Below the pieces are notes generated by a model. The model searched no databases. It was not told the DNA's origin and worked only from the letters and a program-made list of their open reading frames with translations. 64,000 bases of DNA, taken from assembly GCF_048820895.1 (NCBI RefSeq), contig NZ_JBMERQ010000001.1:186001-250000 (forward strand), read 5' to 3'. Position numbers and translations under genes: made by a program. The stretch comes from Cribrihabitans_A neustonicus (GTDB lineage Bacteria; Pseudomonadota; Alphaproteobacteria; Rhodobacterales; Rhodobacteraceae). The number at the start of each line of letters is the position of its first letter. The stretch's first letter is position 1. This document shows positions 7,161-15,808 of the stretch, piece by piece.

Positions 7161-7510
7161 TTCTCAGGCCCCTGGATTGGAATTCCGAGGCTGGATAATT
7201 GGATGATGGCATTGAACTTGTCCCCGCCGCTCGCGGAATTGCGGGGTGGGGATAAGTCACCTGATGTCCCCCGGGGAGAGCGCCCGTTTGTGCAAGGCGC
7301 AAGCGGCTTTCAATATTATGCTATTTTAAGGGTCACTAATATTGTCACGCATATTGATGCGCCGTTGCGGAAGGTCCTGCGCCCTGCGTTTTTGCAAAGC
7401 CCCTCATGTGCGCCCCCGTCTGGCGCTATTCGGCCATAGAAACTGGCTCTATGCTGGGCGGAGGAGCGCGCCCTATCGCTGGGCCTGATTGGGAAGGACG
7501 AAGGGCACTT
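7161..7510. other. Intergenic region between dgt and the YciI gene
   Basis: 350 bp without a convincing gene. A small frame at 7203-7439 has no ribosome site or domain. Bases 7305-7365 are AT-rich and contain CAATATT and AATATTG as an inverted pair, probably part of the promoter for the downstream gene. A GC-rich hairpin-like stretch lies at about 7225-7255. No RNA gene is recognised. Confidence 0.5.
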
Positions 7511-7810
7511 ATGAAACGCTGGACCGTCACTTTCTGCGATGCGCCGGGCATGGCGCGGATCCGGGGCTGCAAGGCGCGGCGGGCGGCGCATATCGCCTTT
7601 GTGCGCGCCAGCCCGGGCCTGCAGATCGGCGGGCCGCTGGCGATGCGGCCGATGCAGGACTTCCCGGGCGCGATCTGGACCATCACGTGCGAGACCCGCG
7701 CCGATGCGGAGCGGCTTATCCGGCAGGACCCCTATTTTGTCCCGGCGCTGCGCCGCTACCGGATAACGTCACTGGGGACGGAAACGAGGGTGCCGGGTCT
7801 GTTGCCCTGA
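7511..7810 (+). CDS. YciI-like domain protein
   Basis: 99 residues. The pattern RRAAHIAFVRASPGLQIGGPL followed by a C-terminal DPYFVPALRRYRI matches the small YciI/ferredoxin-like fold, in which a conserved His and Asp line a pocket. Function in this family is mostly unknown. GAAGGG sits just before ATG 7511; the frame is open upstream, but the domain begins at MKRWTVTF. It precedes argS by 150 bp. Confidence 0.75.
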   Translation: MKRWTVTFCDAPGMARIRGCKARRAAHIAFVRASPGLQIGGPLAMRPMQDFPGAIWTITCETRADAERLIRQDPYFVPALRRYRITSLGTETRVPGLLP

Positions 7811-7960
7811 CTGGCCGCGCTGCCGTTGCCGCTCGGGGGCGAAAATGTGCCATTTTCCGGTGCCTGCCGGCGCCGTCGCGCAGGGCGCGGCCCGCGCGCA
7901 GCGGTTGACCCTCCGCGCGCCCGCCGCTATCCGCTTGGGCGAACCAATGGGACGCCAGAG

Positions 7961-9706
7961 ATGAACCTTTTTACCGATATCCGCTCGCTAGTGATTGACA
8001 GCCTCGCCGCCCTGACCGCCGAGGGCACGCTGCCCGAAGGGCTCGATTTCGGCAATGTCGCGGTGGAGCCGCCGCGCGATGCCGCCCATGGCGACATGGC
8101 AACCAATGCGGCGATGGTGCTGGCGAAACCCGCGAAGATGAAACCGCGCGACATCGCCGAGGCGCTGGCGGCGCGGCTGGCAGGCGATGAGCGCGTCACT
8201 TCGGCCGAGGTGGCGGGCCCTGGTTTCCTTAACCTGCGGCTGGCGCCCGGCGTCTGGCAGGGCACGCTGAAGGCGATCCTGGATGAAGGCACCGATTACG
8301 GCCGCGCGGACATCGGCGCAGGCCAGAAGGTGAACGTGGAATACGTCTCCGCCAACCCCACCGGCCCGCTGCACGTGGGCCACACCCGCGGCGCCGTCTT
8401 CGGGGATGCGCTGGCCTCGCTGCTGGACTTCGCGGGCTACGAGGTGACTCGCGAATATTATATCAACGACGGCGGCGCCCAGGTCGACGTGCTCGCGCGC
8501 TCGGCCTACCTCCGCTACCTGGAAGCGCATGGGAAGGAAGTTGCCTTTGCCGATGGCACCTATCCCGGCGATTACCTGATCCCGGTGGGCGCGGCGCTGA
8601 AGGAGAAGTACGGCGACCGCTTCGTCGGGCAGCCGGAAGAAGTCTGGCTGGAGGAAGTCCGCAGTTTCGCAACCGAAGCGATGATGGAGCTGATCCGCGA
8701 GGATCTGGCCTCGCTCGGCGTTGTGATGGACAACTTCTATTCCGAGAAGTCGCTCTACGGCACCGGCCGCATTGAGGCAGCGCTGGAGGCGCTGGAGCAG
8801 GGCGGGCTGATCTATGAAGGCGTGCTGGAGCCGCCGAAGGGCAAGAAGCCGGAAGACTGGGAGCCGCGCAAGCAGACCCTGTTCAAGTCCACCGAACACG
8901 GCGATGACGTCGACCGCCCGGTTAAGAAATCCGATGGCTCCTGGACCTATTTCGCCCCTGACATCGCCTATCACTACGACAAGGTAAGCCGCGGTTTCGA
9001 TCTGCTGATCGACGTCTTCGGCTCCGACCACGGCGGTTATGTCAAGCGGATGAAGGCGGCGGTTTCGGCGCTGTCGGGCGGCAAGGTGCCCTTGGAGGTG
9101 AAGCTCTGCCAGCTTGTCAAGCTGTTTAAGGACGGGCAGGAGTTCAAGATGTCCAAGCGGGCAGGGACCTTTGTCACCCTGCGCGACGTGGTCGATGCGG
9201 TGGGCCCGGACGTGACCCGCTTTATGCTGCTCACCCGCAAGAACGACCAGGGCTTGGACTTCGACCTCGACAAGGCGCTGGAGCAGTCCAAGGACAATCC
9301 GGTGTTCTACGTCCAATACGCCAATGCGCGGATCTGCTCGACTCTGCGCAAGGCGCAGGAGCAGGGTACTGCCACCGATGACGCCACGCTTGCGGCAGCG
9401 GATCTGTCGCTGGTCTCGGATCCCGCGCAGCTGGCGGTGGCGCGCAAGCTTGCGGAATGGCCGCGGCAGGTGGAAATTGCCGCCCGCACCAGCGAGCCGC
9501 ACCGGATCGCCTTTTACCTCTACGACCTCGCGTCGGAGCTGCACGGGCTTTACCACCTCGGCAAGAGCCAGGAAGGTTTACGCTTTGTTAACGAGAGCAG
9601 CCAATCGGCAACACATGCGAATTTGGCCCTCGCGCGGGCCGTTTCCGTTGTCATTTCTGCTGGCCTTGGTATTCTGGGCGTCAAACCGGCAGAGGAAATG
9701 CGCTAA
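7961..9706 (+). CDS. argS: Arginine--tRNA ligase
   Basis: 581 residues, class I aminoacyl-tRNA synthetase. An N-terminal Add1-like domain is followed by the HIGH-type signature HVGHTRG near residue 138 and KMSKR near 395, then the helical anticodon-binding domain containing LYDLASELHGLYH near the C terminus. It charges tRNA-Arg in the cytoplasm. The start MNLFTDIRSL at 7961 follows CCAGAG and agrees with the family; the upstream open frame is unrelated. Confidence 0.97.
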   Translation: MNLFTDIRSLVIDSLAALTAEGTLPEGLDFGNVAVEPPRDAAHGDMATNAAMVLAKPAKMKPRDIAEALAARLAGDERVTSAEVAGPGFLNLRLAPGVWQGTLKAILDEGTDYGRADIGAGQKVNVEYVSANPTGPLHVGHTRGAVFGDALASLLDFAGYEVTREYYINDGGAQVDVLARSAYLRYLEAHGKEVAFADGTYPGDYLIPVGAALKEKYGDRFVGQPEEVWLEEVRSFATEAMMELIREDLASLGVVMDNFYSEKSLYGTGRIEAALEALEQGGLIYEGVLEPPKGKKPEDWEPRKQTLFKSTEHGDDVDRPVKKSDGSWTYFAPDIAYHYDKVSRGFDLLIDVFGSDHGGYVKRMKAAVSALSGGKVPLEVKLCQLVKLFKDGQEFKMSKRAGTFVTLRDVVDAVGPDVTRFMLLTRKNDQGLDFDLDKALEQSKDNPVFYVQYANARICSTLRKAQEQGTATDDATLAAADLSLVSDPAQLAVARKLAEWPRQVEIAARTSEPHRIAFYLYDLASELHGLYHLGKSQEGLRFVNESSQSATHANLALARAVSVVISAGLGILGVKPAEEMR

Positions 9707-9802
9707 TAAAAACCGCAGCTTCCGCCGGGCTGAGGCAGATCAGGAAACCGGAGCAGGCGGCGCTGCGCGCGCCGCCGCTTGATCCGGGCAGTGAGGCGGA
9801 CA

Positions 9803-11005
9803 ATGGCGTATTTTGCGCAGGCTGGCAGCGGCCGGCCCAACATGCAGGGCGGTGACCGGGAGCGGGACACCGCCTTTGGCGTCCCGGACGGGCCGCAGTA
9901 CACTGGCCCCGGCGCTGAACCAAACTACGGCTATGACGGCGCCGGCTTCCAGGGCGGCAGCTATGGTTACCATCCCGAAGGCCAGGCCGGGGACGCTGCC
10001 GGGGAGGCCTGCGATTCTCACGTTTCCTATGGCGATGGCTATGACGGTTACGAGGGCGGCTACCCGCCGCCGCCGGGCTTTCGCGCACGCGCGGCGCGCA
10101 TCCTGAGCCTGTTCGGCGCCGCCGCGTCCATTGCGCTGGTCGCCGGCGTCGGCGTCTGGGGTTACAAGCTGGTGATGCGCGACGTGAGCGGCGTGCCGGT
10201 GGTGCGCGCTGTGGAAGGGCCGATGCGGGTGCAGCCGGACAACCCAGGCGGGGCCCAGGCCGACCACCAGGGGCTGGCGGTGAACGCGGTGGCTGCCCAG
10301 GGCAGCGCGGCACCTCCGGCCGAGCGGCTGACGCTGGCGCCGCCTTCGATCAAGCTCACCGATGACGACAAGCCGCTGCCGGAACTGGCGGCGGAAGCCG
10401 CGCCGAAACCGGCAGCTTTCGTGGAGGAACGCGAGGCCGAGGACAGTGGCGCCGAGGATGGCGAGCTGGTGATTGCCGCCTATCAGGACGGCGGCATCGA
10501 TGCGCTGGTGGCGGAACTCACCCGCGATGCCGAGCCGCTGTCGCCGCAGAACGCCGCGGCCAATGCAGCCGATCTGGGGCGCGTGGAACCGGCCGCCGCG
10601 CCATCGCCCGCGCTCCTGAAGGCGCCGGGGCTGAAGCAGTCGCTGCGTCCGGCAACACGGCCTGCACGGCTCGGCACACCGCCTTCCACGCCGGTCAACG
10701 TGACCCCGGTCTCGGCCCCTGCAGCCAAGGAAGTGGACGCCGAAAGCCTGGCCCCTGGCACCCGCCTGGCGCAGCTTGGCGCCTATGAAAGCGCGGAGGT
10801 CGCGCGCGCCGAATGGGACCGTATCGCCGCCCGCTTTCCGGGTTACCTCGACAGCCGGCCGCGGGTGATCCAGCGCGCCACGAGTGGCGGGCGCACCTTC
10901 TACCGCCTGCGGGTGATGGGCTTTGACGGGCTGTCGGATGCACGCCGCTTCTGCTCGGCGCTGGTGGCTGGCAATGCCGATTGCATTCCTGTAACCACGC
11001 GCTGA
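9803..11005 (+). CDS. SPOR domain-containing inner-membrane protein
   Basis: 400 residues. A Gly/Tyr-rich cytoplasmic N terminus (1-90) is followed by one membrane helix (about 96-120, ILSLFGAAASIALVAGV) and a long Ala/Pro-rich periplasmic linker. A C-terminal SPOR domain begins near residue 320 (TRLAQLGAYESAEVARAEW) and ends near 395. SPOR domains bind denuded septal peptidoglycan, so a cell-division or wall role is likely. It lies between argS and nagZ, a common order in Rhodobacterales that fits a wall-recycling context. Confidence 0.88.
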   Translation: MAYFAQAGSGRPNMQGGDRERDTAFGVPDGPQYTGPGAEPNYGYDGAGFQGGSYGYHPEGQAGDAAGEACDSHVSYGDGYDGYEGGYPPPPGFRARAARILSLFGAAASIALVAGVGVWGYKLVMRDVSGVPVVRAVEGPMRVQPDNPGGAQADHQGLAVNAVAAQGSAAPPAERLTLAPPSIKLTDDDKPLPELAAEAAPKPAAFVEEREAEDSGAEDGELVIAAYQDGGIDALVAELTRDAEPLSPQNAAANAADLGRVEPAAAPSPALLKAPGLKQSLRPATRPARLGTPPSTPVNVTPVSAPAAKEVDAESLAPGTRLAQLGAYESAEVARAEWDRIAARFPGYLDSRPRVIQRATSGGRTFYRLRVMGFDGLSDARRFCSALVAGNADCIPVTTR

Positions 11006-11111
11006 CCCGCTGGACCATGTTCTGAACTGCCCGGCGGATGCGCCGGGTTGCGCCCGTCTGCCCCCGGGGCGGGCGCCTGGCCCGTGACCAGGGGGCAGGA
11101 GGGCATAGCCT

Positions 11112-12116
11112 ATGACATTCGGAGCCACCATTCTTGATGCGGACGGGCTGCGCCTCAGCGCGGACGAGAAGGCGCTGTTCCGCGAGGCGGATCCGTTCGG
11201 CTTCATCCTCTTTGCCCGCAATATCGAGAGCGCCGACCAGATCCGTGCGCTCTGCGGGGATTTCCGCGAGGCGGTGGGCCGCGATTGCCCGATCACCATC
11301 GACCAGGAGGGCGGACGGGTGCAGCGGCTGGTGCCGCCGCTCGCGCGGCAGTGGCTGCCGCCGATGGAGCATGTGGCGCGGGCGGGCGAGGGTGCTGCGC
11401 GCGCGATGTACCTGCGTTACCGGCTGATCGCGCATGAACTGCTGGGGCTTGGCATCGACAGCAACTGCGCGCCGCTTGCCGATATCGCCTTCGCCGAAAC
11501 CCACCCCTTCCTGAAGAACCGCTGCCACGGCGGGGATGCGGAGACCGTGGCGGAAATCGCCCGCGCGGTGGCCGAGGGGCACCTGGATGGCGGCGTGCTG
11601 CCGGTGGTGAAGCACATCCCCGGCCACGGCCGCGCGGTGGCCGACAGCCACTACGGCCTGCCGCGCGTCTCCGCCTCCGCCGAGGAGCTGAGCCGTACCG
11701 ATTTCGCGGCCTTCAAGGCGCTGAACGACCTGCCGCTGGGGATGACGGCGCATCTGGTCTATGAGGCGCTGGACGCGCTGCCCGCCACCACCTCTCCCAA
11801 GGTGATGCGCGTGATCCGGGAGGAGATCGGCTTTGACGGGCTGATCATGACCGACGACATTTCGATGAAGGCCATGAGCGGCAGCCCGGCGGATAACGCG
11901 CGCGCCTCGCTTGAGGCCGGGTGCGACGTGGTCCTGCTGTGCAATGCCTCGCTGGCGGACCGTGCTGCGGTCGCGGAGGCGTCCGGCCGCATGACAGAGG
12001 CGGCGCAAACCCGCGCAGAGGCCGCGCTGGCGATGCGCAAACCGCCCCGCGGCCTTGACATTCAGGCCGCTGAAGACGAACTTGCCGCGCTCATGGGCGG
12101 ACAGGTGTATGGCTGA
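11112..12116 (+). CDS. nagZ: Beta-N-acetylhexosaminidase
   Basis: 334 residues, glycoside hydrolase family 3. The substrate motif DQEGGRVQRL is near residue 64, KHIPGHG near 168 with its catalytic His/Asp loop, and the nucleophile Asp in LIMTDDISM near 246. It removes GlcNAc from muropeptides in cytoplasmic wall recycling, which connects to anmK at 31.4 kb. AGGAGG lies about ten bases before ATG 11112. Its stop overlaps scpA by eight bases. Confidence 0.95.
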   Translation: MTFGATILDADGLRLSADEKALFREADPFGFILFARNIESADQIRALCGDFREAVGRDCPITIDQEGGRVQRLVPPLARQWLPPMEHVARAGEGAARAMYLRYRLIAHELLGLGIDSNCAPLADIAFAETHPFLKNRCHGGDAETVAEIARAVAEGHLDGGVLPVVKHIPGHGRAVADSHYGLPRVSASAEELSRTDFAAFKALNDLPLGMTAHLVYEALDALPATTSPKVMRVIREEIGFDGLIMTDDISMKAMSGSPADNARASLEAGCDVVLLCNASLADRAAVAEASGRMTEAAQTRAEAALAMRKPPRGLDIQAAEDELAALMGGQVYG

Positions 12117-12903
12117 GCAGGCGCGCAATACGGCACAGGAAACCGAGCTGGAACAGCGCCTTGCAGCCGAGGCGCTGATCATCGATGTGGACGGCTTCGA
12201 AGGCCCGCTCGACCTTCTGCTGACGCTGTCGCGCACCCAGAAGGTAGACCTGCGCCGGATTTCCGTGCTGGAGCTCGCGCGCCAGTACCTCGCCTTTGTC
12301 GAACGCGCCAAGGCGCTGCGGATCGAGCTTGCCGCCGACTACCTGGTGATGGCGGCCTGGCTTGCCTATCTGAAATCGCGCCTGCTCTTGCCGCCGGACC
12401 CGGCCGAGGAAGGCCCCTCGGGGCAGGAGCTGGCCGCGCATCTGGCCTTCCAGCTTGAACGCCTGCAGGCGATGCGGGATGCCGCAGCGCAGCTGATGGC
12501 GCGCGACCGGCTGGGCCGCAACACCTTTGCCCGCGGCGCGATAGAGACCGTCGACCGTGTGAAATCGGTGACCTATACCGCGAACCTCCTGGACCTGATG
12601 CAGGCCTATGCGCGCCTGCGCACCAAGGAGGAGTTCCGCCCCTTCGTGATGGATCGCGAGTCGGTCTACACGATGGAGGAGGCTCTGGAGCGGATGCGCA
12701 CGCTGATCGGCTTTACCGGCAGCTGGACCGACATGCTGAGCCTGCTGCCGGAGGGCTGGGACAGCGACCCGGTCAGGCGCCGTTCGGCCACTGCCGCCAC
12801 TTTTGCCGCTTCGCTGCAGCTCGCCAAGGAGGGCAAGCTGGCCCTGCGCCAGAGCGAGACCTTCGCGCCGATCGAGCTGCGCGCCACGAGTAGGGACAGA
12901 TAA
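12109..12903 (+). CDS. scpA: Segregation and condensation protein A
   Basis: 264 residues with the kleisin N-terminal motif VDGFEGPLDLLLTLSRTQKVDLRRIS and a C-terminal winged-helix-like end. ScpA bridges the SMC heads in bacterial condensin with ScpB. The start MAEQARN at 12109 overlaps the nagZ end by eight bases, and the stop overlaps the scpB start as TAATG, so the three genes form a translationally coupled operon. Confidence 0.94.
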   Translation: MAEQARNTAQETELEQRLAAEALIIDVDGFEGPLDLLLTLSRTQKVDLRRISVLELARQYLAFVERAKALRIELAADYLVMAAWLAYLKSRLLLPPDPAEEGPSGQELAAHLAFQLERLQAMRDAAAQLMARDRLGRNTFARGAIETVDRVKSVTYTANLLDLMQAYARLRTKEEFRPFVMDRESVYTMEEALERMRTLIGFTGSWTDMLSLLPEGWDSDPVRRRSATAATFAASLQLAKEGKLALRQSETFAPIELRATSRDR

Positions 12904-13571
12904 TGGAAGACCACAGCGCAGCGCTTGACGACGAGACCGACAGCCTGTTCGACGCGCCTCCGATGGCGGAGCAGGAGCGCATGGCCGAGGCAGTGCTGTT
13001 TGCCAGCGCCGAGCCGGTGAGCCTGCGCGAGCTGGCCGCGCGGATGCCGCATGGCTGCAATCCGGAAGCGGCGGTGGCGCATCTGGCGCGGCGCTACGAG
13101 GGCCGCGGCGTGCGGGTGGTCCGGGTGGGCGACGCTTGGGCGTTCCGCACCGCGCCGGACTTGGCCTACCTGATGCAGAAGGAAACCGTGGAGCTGCGCA
13201 AGCTGAGCCGCGCCGCGACCGAGACGCTGGCGATCATCGCCTACCACCAGCCGGTTACCCGGGCCGAGATCGAGGAGATCCGCGGCGTGTCGGTCTCGCG
13301 CGGGACCATCGACCAGCTGATGGAGATGGATTGGATCCGCCTTGGCCGCCGCCGGATGAGCCCGGGCCGGCCGGTGACCTTTGTGGTGACGCAGGCGTTC
13401 CTAGACCACTTCAGCCTGGAAAGCGCGCGCGACCTGCCGGGGCTGAAGGAGCTGCGCGCGGCCGGGCTGCTCGACAACCGCCCGCCGCCGGGCGCGATTA
13501 GTCTTGGCGCCAGCGAGGAGCCGGAGGCCGAAGACAGCGGCGAAAGCCAAGCCGAGCTGTTCGAGGAATAG
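12903..13571 (+). CDS. scpB: Segregation and condensation protein B
   Basis: 222 residues with two winged-helix domains. EAVLFASAEPVSLRELA opens the first, and RAATETLAIIAYHQPVTRAEIEEIRGV is the ScpB hallmark near residue 105. The C-terminal acidic tail after residue 195 is probably disordered. It works with ScpA and SMC in chromosome segregation. It starts at ATG 12903, sharing a base with the scpA stop. Confidence 0.95.
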   Translation: MEDHSAALDDETDSLFDAPPMAEQERMAEAVLFASAEPVSLRELAARMPHGCNPEAAVAHLARRYEGRGVRVVRVGDAWAFRTAPDLAYLMQKETVELRKLSRAATETLAIIAYHQPVTRAEIEEIRGVSVSRGTIDQLMEMDWIRLGRRRMSPGRPVTFVVTQAFLDHFSLESARDLPGLKELRAAGLLDNRPPPGAISLGASEEPEAEDSGESQAELFEE

Positions 13572-13651
13572 GGCCGGTCTCGACCGCGTGCCGTGAAAGC
13601 GGCGCAATCTGCTGTTATGCTGATCGCGCAAGAGACGCGGGGGAAGCACCC

Positions 13652-13894
13652 ATGAACGCCAATTGGATTGTCAACATGCTGATGCGCCGCCTGATCGGGC
13701 GGGGCACGCGCATGGCCGTGGACGCGGGCCTGCGCTGGCTGTCGCGGCGCAGCGGGCCGCTATCTGGTTCAAAGCACCAGCCGGGGCAGGGCGGCTCGAA
13801 GCCGGTGCAGACGCAGGCGCAGAAGAAAGCCGACCGCGCCCGTATCCGCGCGCTCAGGCAGGCGCGCCGGGCGATGCGGGGCCCGAAGGTCTGA
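13652..13894 (+). CDS. Small basic conserved hypothetical protein
   Basis: 80 residues (MNANWIVNMLMRRLIGRGTRMA...), with a hydrophobic-basic N terminus and an Arg/Lys/Gln-rich C terminus (QKKADRARIRALRQARRAMRG). GGGGGAAG precedes ATG 13652 at proper spacing. A short protein of this kind behind scpB is usual in Rhodobacterales. Its last 41 bases overlap the convergent MFS gene. Function unknown; the charge suggests nucleic-acid or membrane-surface contact. Confidence 0.65.
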   Translation: MNANWIVNMLMRRLIGRGTRMAVDAGLRWLSRRSGPLSGSKHQPGQGGSKPVQTQAQKKADRARIRALRQARRAMRGPKV

Positions 13895-15014
13895 CCCGGC
13901 GCAGGCCCAGGGCCTCGACCGCCTCGGCGCCTGTCAGCAGAGCGGAGATCGCAAGGCAGCCGGCCAGCCCCCAAGCCGCATAGGCCGCAGCCCCCGCCAC
14001 CGGGGCGGCAAAGACGCAGAGGTAAGTCACGGTGCTGAACAGCCCCATGATGGCGCCGCGCTGGCCGGGGTCCAGTGCCGTCACCCGCGCCACCACCAGG
14101 TTCAGCCCGAGGTGCTGCCCGATGCCCCAGAACAGCGACAGTACCAGCAGCATGACGTAGGAGTCGACGGCCGCCAGCAGCGCGAGGTAGCTGGCAGCCA
14201 CGCCAAGGAACACCCAAGGCGTCGCCCGCGCCAGCCCGAGCCGGTCGAGCAGGGGGGCGATCAGCACTGCGAGGCCAAAGCCGATGCCGTAGGTGAGCGG
14301 CAGCAGCCCCGCCTGGCCGGTGCTGAGCCCGAGCTGCCCGGTGATATGCGCGCCGGTGAAGAAATAGCTGATGTAGAAACCCATCATCATGAGGGTGGTG
14401 GCCAGGAGCCCGCGCTTCAGCCCCGGAACACGCAGGGCGCTCAAGGGCGAGCTGGCTTTGCCGCTGGGCGCGCCCGCGGTGCGCAGGAGCGCCGCCGCCG
14501 CCCAGAGCAGGAGGGACGCCAGCGCAAGTGCCGCATAGACCGCGCGCCAGCCGAACACCCCGGTGGCCCAGGCGCTGACGCTCACCCCCAGCACCATCGA
14601 CACGGTCCAGCCCGACAGCACCAGCCCCAGCACCCGCGATTCGCGCCCCTTCGGCGCGATCACCACCGCCAGCGTGTAGATCGAGGGCAGCGCTGCACCG
14701 GCCGCCAGCCCGCAGAGCGCCTGTGCCGCGCACAAGGCCCAGAGCCCCGGTGCCATGGCACTGCCTGCCAGCCCCAGCGCCAGCACTGCGAGGGCCGCGC
14801 GCAGCACCCGGCCCGCGCCAATCCGGTCGCCCAGCGGCGCCAGCAGCAGCGCCGCCGCGGCCACCCCAAGCCCGTAGGCGCTGGCCGCCCGCATGACCTC
14901 ACCCGCGGAGGCCCCGAGACTTGCGCCAACCGTATTCACCACCGGCGCCAGCAGCAGGGAGTTTGCGCCAATCACGCCAATCGCGCTCATCAGAATCAGA
15001 ATAGGGGCCAGCAT
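13854..15014 (-). CDS. MFS transporter
   Basis: 386 residues with about twelve hydrophobic segments and an MFS loop 2-3 motif LAPLGDRIGAGRVLRA near residue 60. Inner-membrane proton-driven transporter, probably an efflux or uptake pump; substrate not evident. It is divergent from an Lrp/AsnC regulator across 75 bp, which makes that regulator its likely controller. The 3' end overlaps the small gene on the other strand. Confidence 0.85.
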   Translation of the reverse strand: MLAPILILMSAIGVIGANSLLLAPVVNTVGASLGASAGEVMRAASAYGLGVAAAALLLAPLGDRIGAGRVLRAALAVLALGLAGSAMAPGLWALCAAQALCGLAAGAALPSIYTLAVVIAPKGRESRVLGLVLSGWTVSMVLGVSVSAWATGVFGWRAVYAALALASLLLWAAAALLRTAGAPSGKASSPLSALRVPGLKRGLLATTLMMMGFYISYFFTGAHITGQLGLSTGQAGLLPLTYGIGFGLAVLIAPLLDRLGLARATPWVFLGVAASYLALLAAVDSYVMLLVLSLFWGIGQHLGLNLVVARVTALDPGQRGAIMGLFSTVTYLCVFAAPVAGAAAYAAWGLAGCLAISALLTGAEAVEALGLRRVRPSGPASPGAPA

Positions 15015-15089
15015 TGTCTTGCTCTCGAAAATTGTTCAGAGCATCCTGCTATCGGCTGAATGAAATTCTGGAAACTGCGGAAAGATGCG

Positions 15090-15617
15090 ATGAATGAAAA
15101 AACAGAAAACCTTCGGAAAGACGGCCCTGCACCGCGGCCTCTGGACCAGTTGGACCGAAGAATATTAGGCGCGCTGAGCCGCGATGCGACGCTGTCCTAT
15201 GCGGCGATCGGCAAACTGGCCGGTCTGTCGGCGCCGGCCGTGCACGAGCGGGTGAAGCGGCTGCGCGCGTCGGGCGCGATCCGGGCGACAGTGGCGCATC
15301 TGGACGGGGCGGCGGCGGGCAAGCCTCTGCTCGCATTCATCCACGTCGACACCGAGGGCTGGGGGGTGACTTCGGGGCTTCTGGCGCTGCAGGAACTGCC
15401 GGAACTGGAGGAGATCCATTCCTCGGCGGGCGATGCGAATCTGATCCTGAAGGTCCGGGTTGCCTCGCCGCGGGCGCTGGAAGGGCTTCTGGCGCGGGTT
15501 TATGAGGCCGAGGGCGTGCGCGCCACCCGCACCTATGTGGCGCTCTCCACCCATCTGGAGCGCCCGGTGCAGGCGGGCACCACCGAGGCGCTGGCGGCAG
15601 GCGGGCCGGTGAAGTAG
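15090..15617 (+). CDS. Lrp/AsnC family transcriptional regulator
   Basis: 175 residues. The N-terminal HTH (LDQLDRRILGALSRDATLSYAAIGKLAGLS, helix-turn-helix near residues 28-55) is followed by a RAM ligand domain (IHSSAGDANLILKVRV). These proteins respond to amino acids. The start at 15090 has an AAAG-type ribosome site; an in-frame ATG at 15060 has none. It likely controls the divergent MFS gene from the 75-bp gap. Confidence 0.88.
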   Translation: MNEKTENLRKDGPAPRPLDQLDRRILGALSRDATLSYAAIGKLAGLSAPAVHERVKRLRASGAIRATVAHLDGAAAGKPLLAFIHVDTEGWGVTSGLLALQELPELEEIHSSAGDANLILKVRVASPRALEGLLARVYEAEGVRATRTYVALSTHLERPVQAGTTEALAAGGPVK

Positions 15618-15644
15618 GGGCGGGGCGCTGGTCATGACCGTTCA

Positions 15645-15717
15645 GCCCGGCCGCAGGCCGGGCAGCGCCCGACCCTCCCCACGGGAGGGCGCTTCGCACC
15701 CACCCAGGGTCGGGCGC
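15645..15717. other. Two strong stem-loops in the convergent gap between lrp and dcd
   Basis: GCCCGGCC (15645-15652) pairs with GGCCGGGC (15656-15663) across a GCA loop. Next, GCGCCCGACCCT (15665-15676) pairs perfectly with 15706-15717, with an inner CCCTCC/GGAGGG stem. No T run follows. The position between convergent genes suggests transcript end protection or termination on either strand. Confidence 0.6.
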
Positions 15718-15808
15718 CGCCCTCTGCTATAGATGGACAACTTGCTGTCTTAAGCTGCTTTCAGAGGGGACGCGATTGCGCCCGCCCCGGGGGCCTGGCG
15801 GAAGGGTC

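Noticed and set aside
7203..7439. 78-residue frame between dgt and the YciI gene
   Set aside because: No ribosome site, no domain, and it overlaps AT-rich promoter-like DNA.
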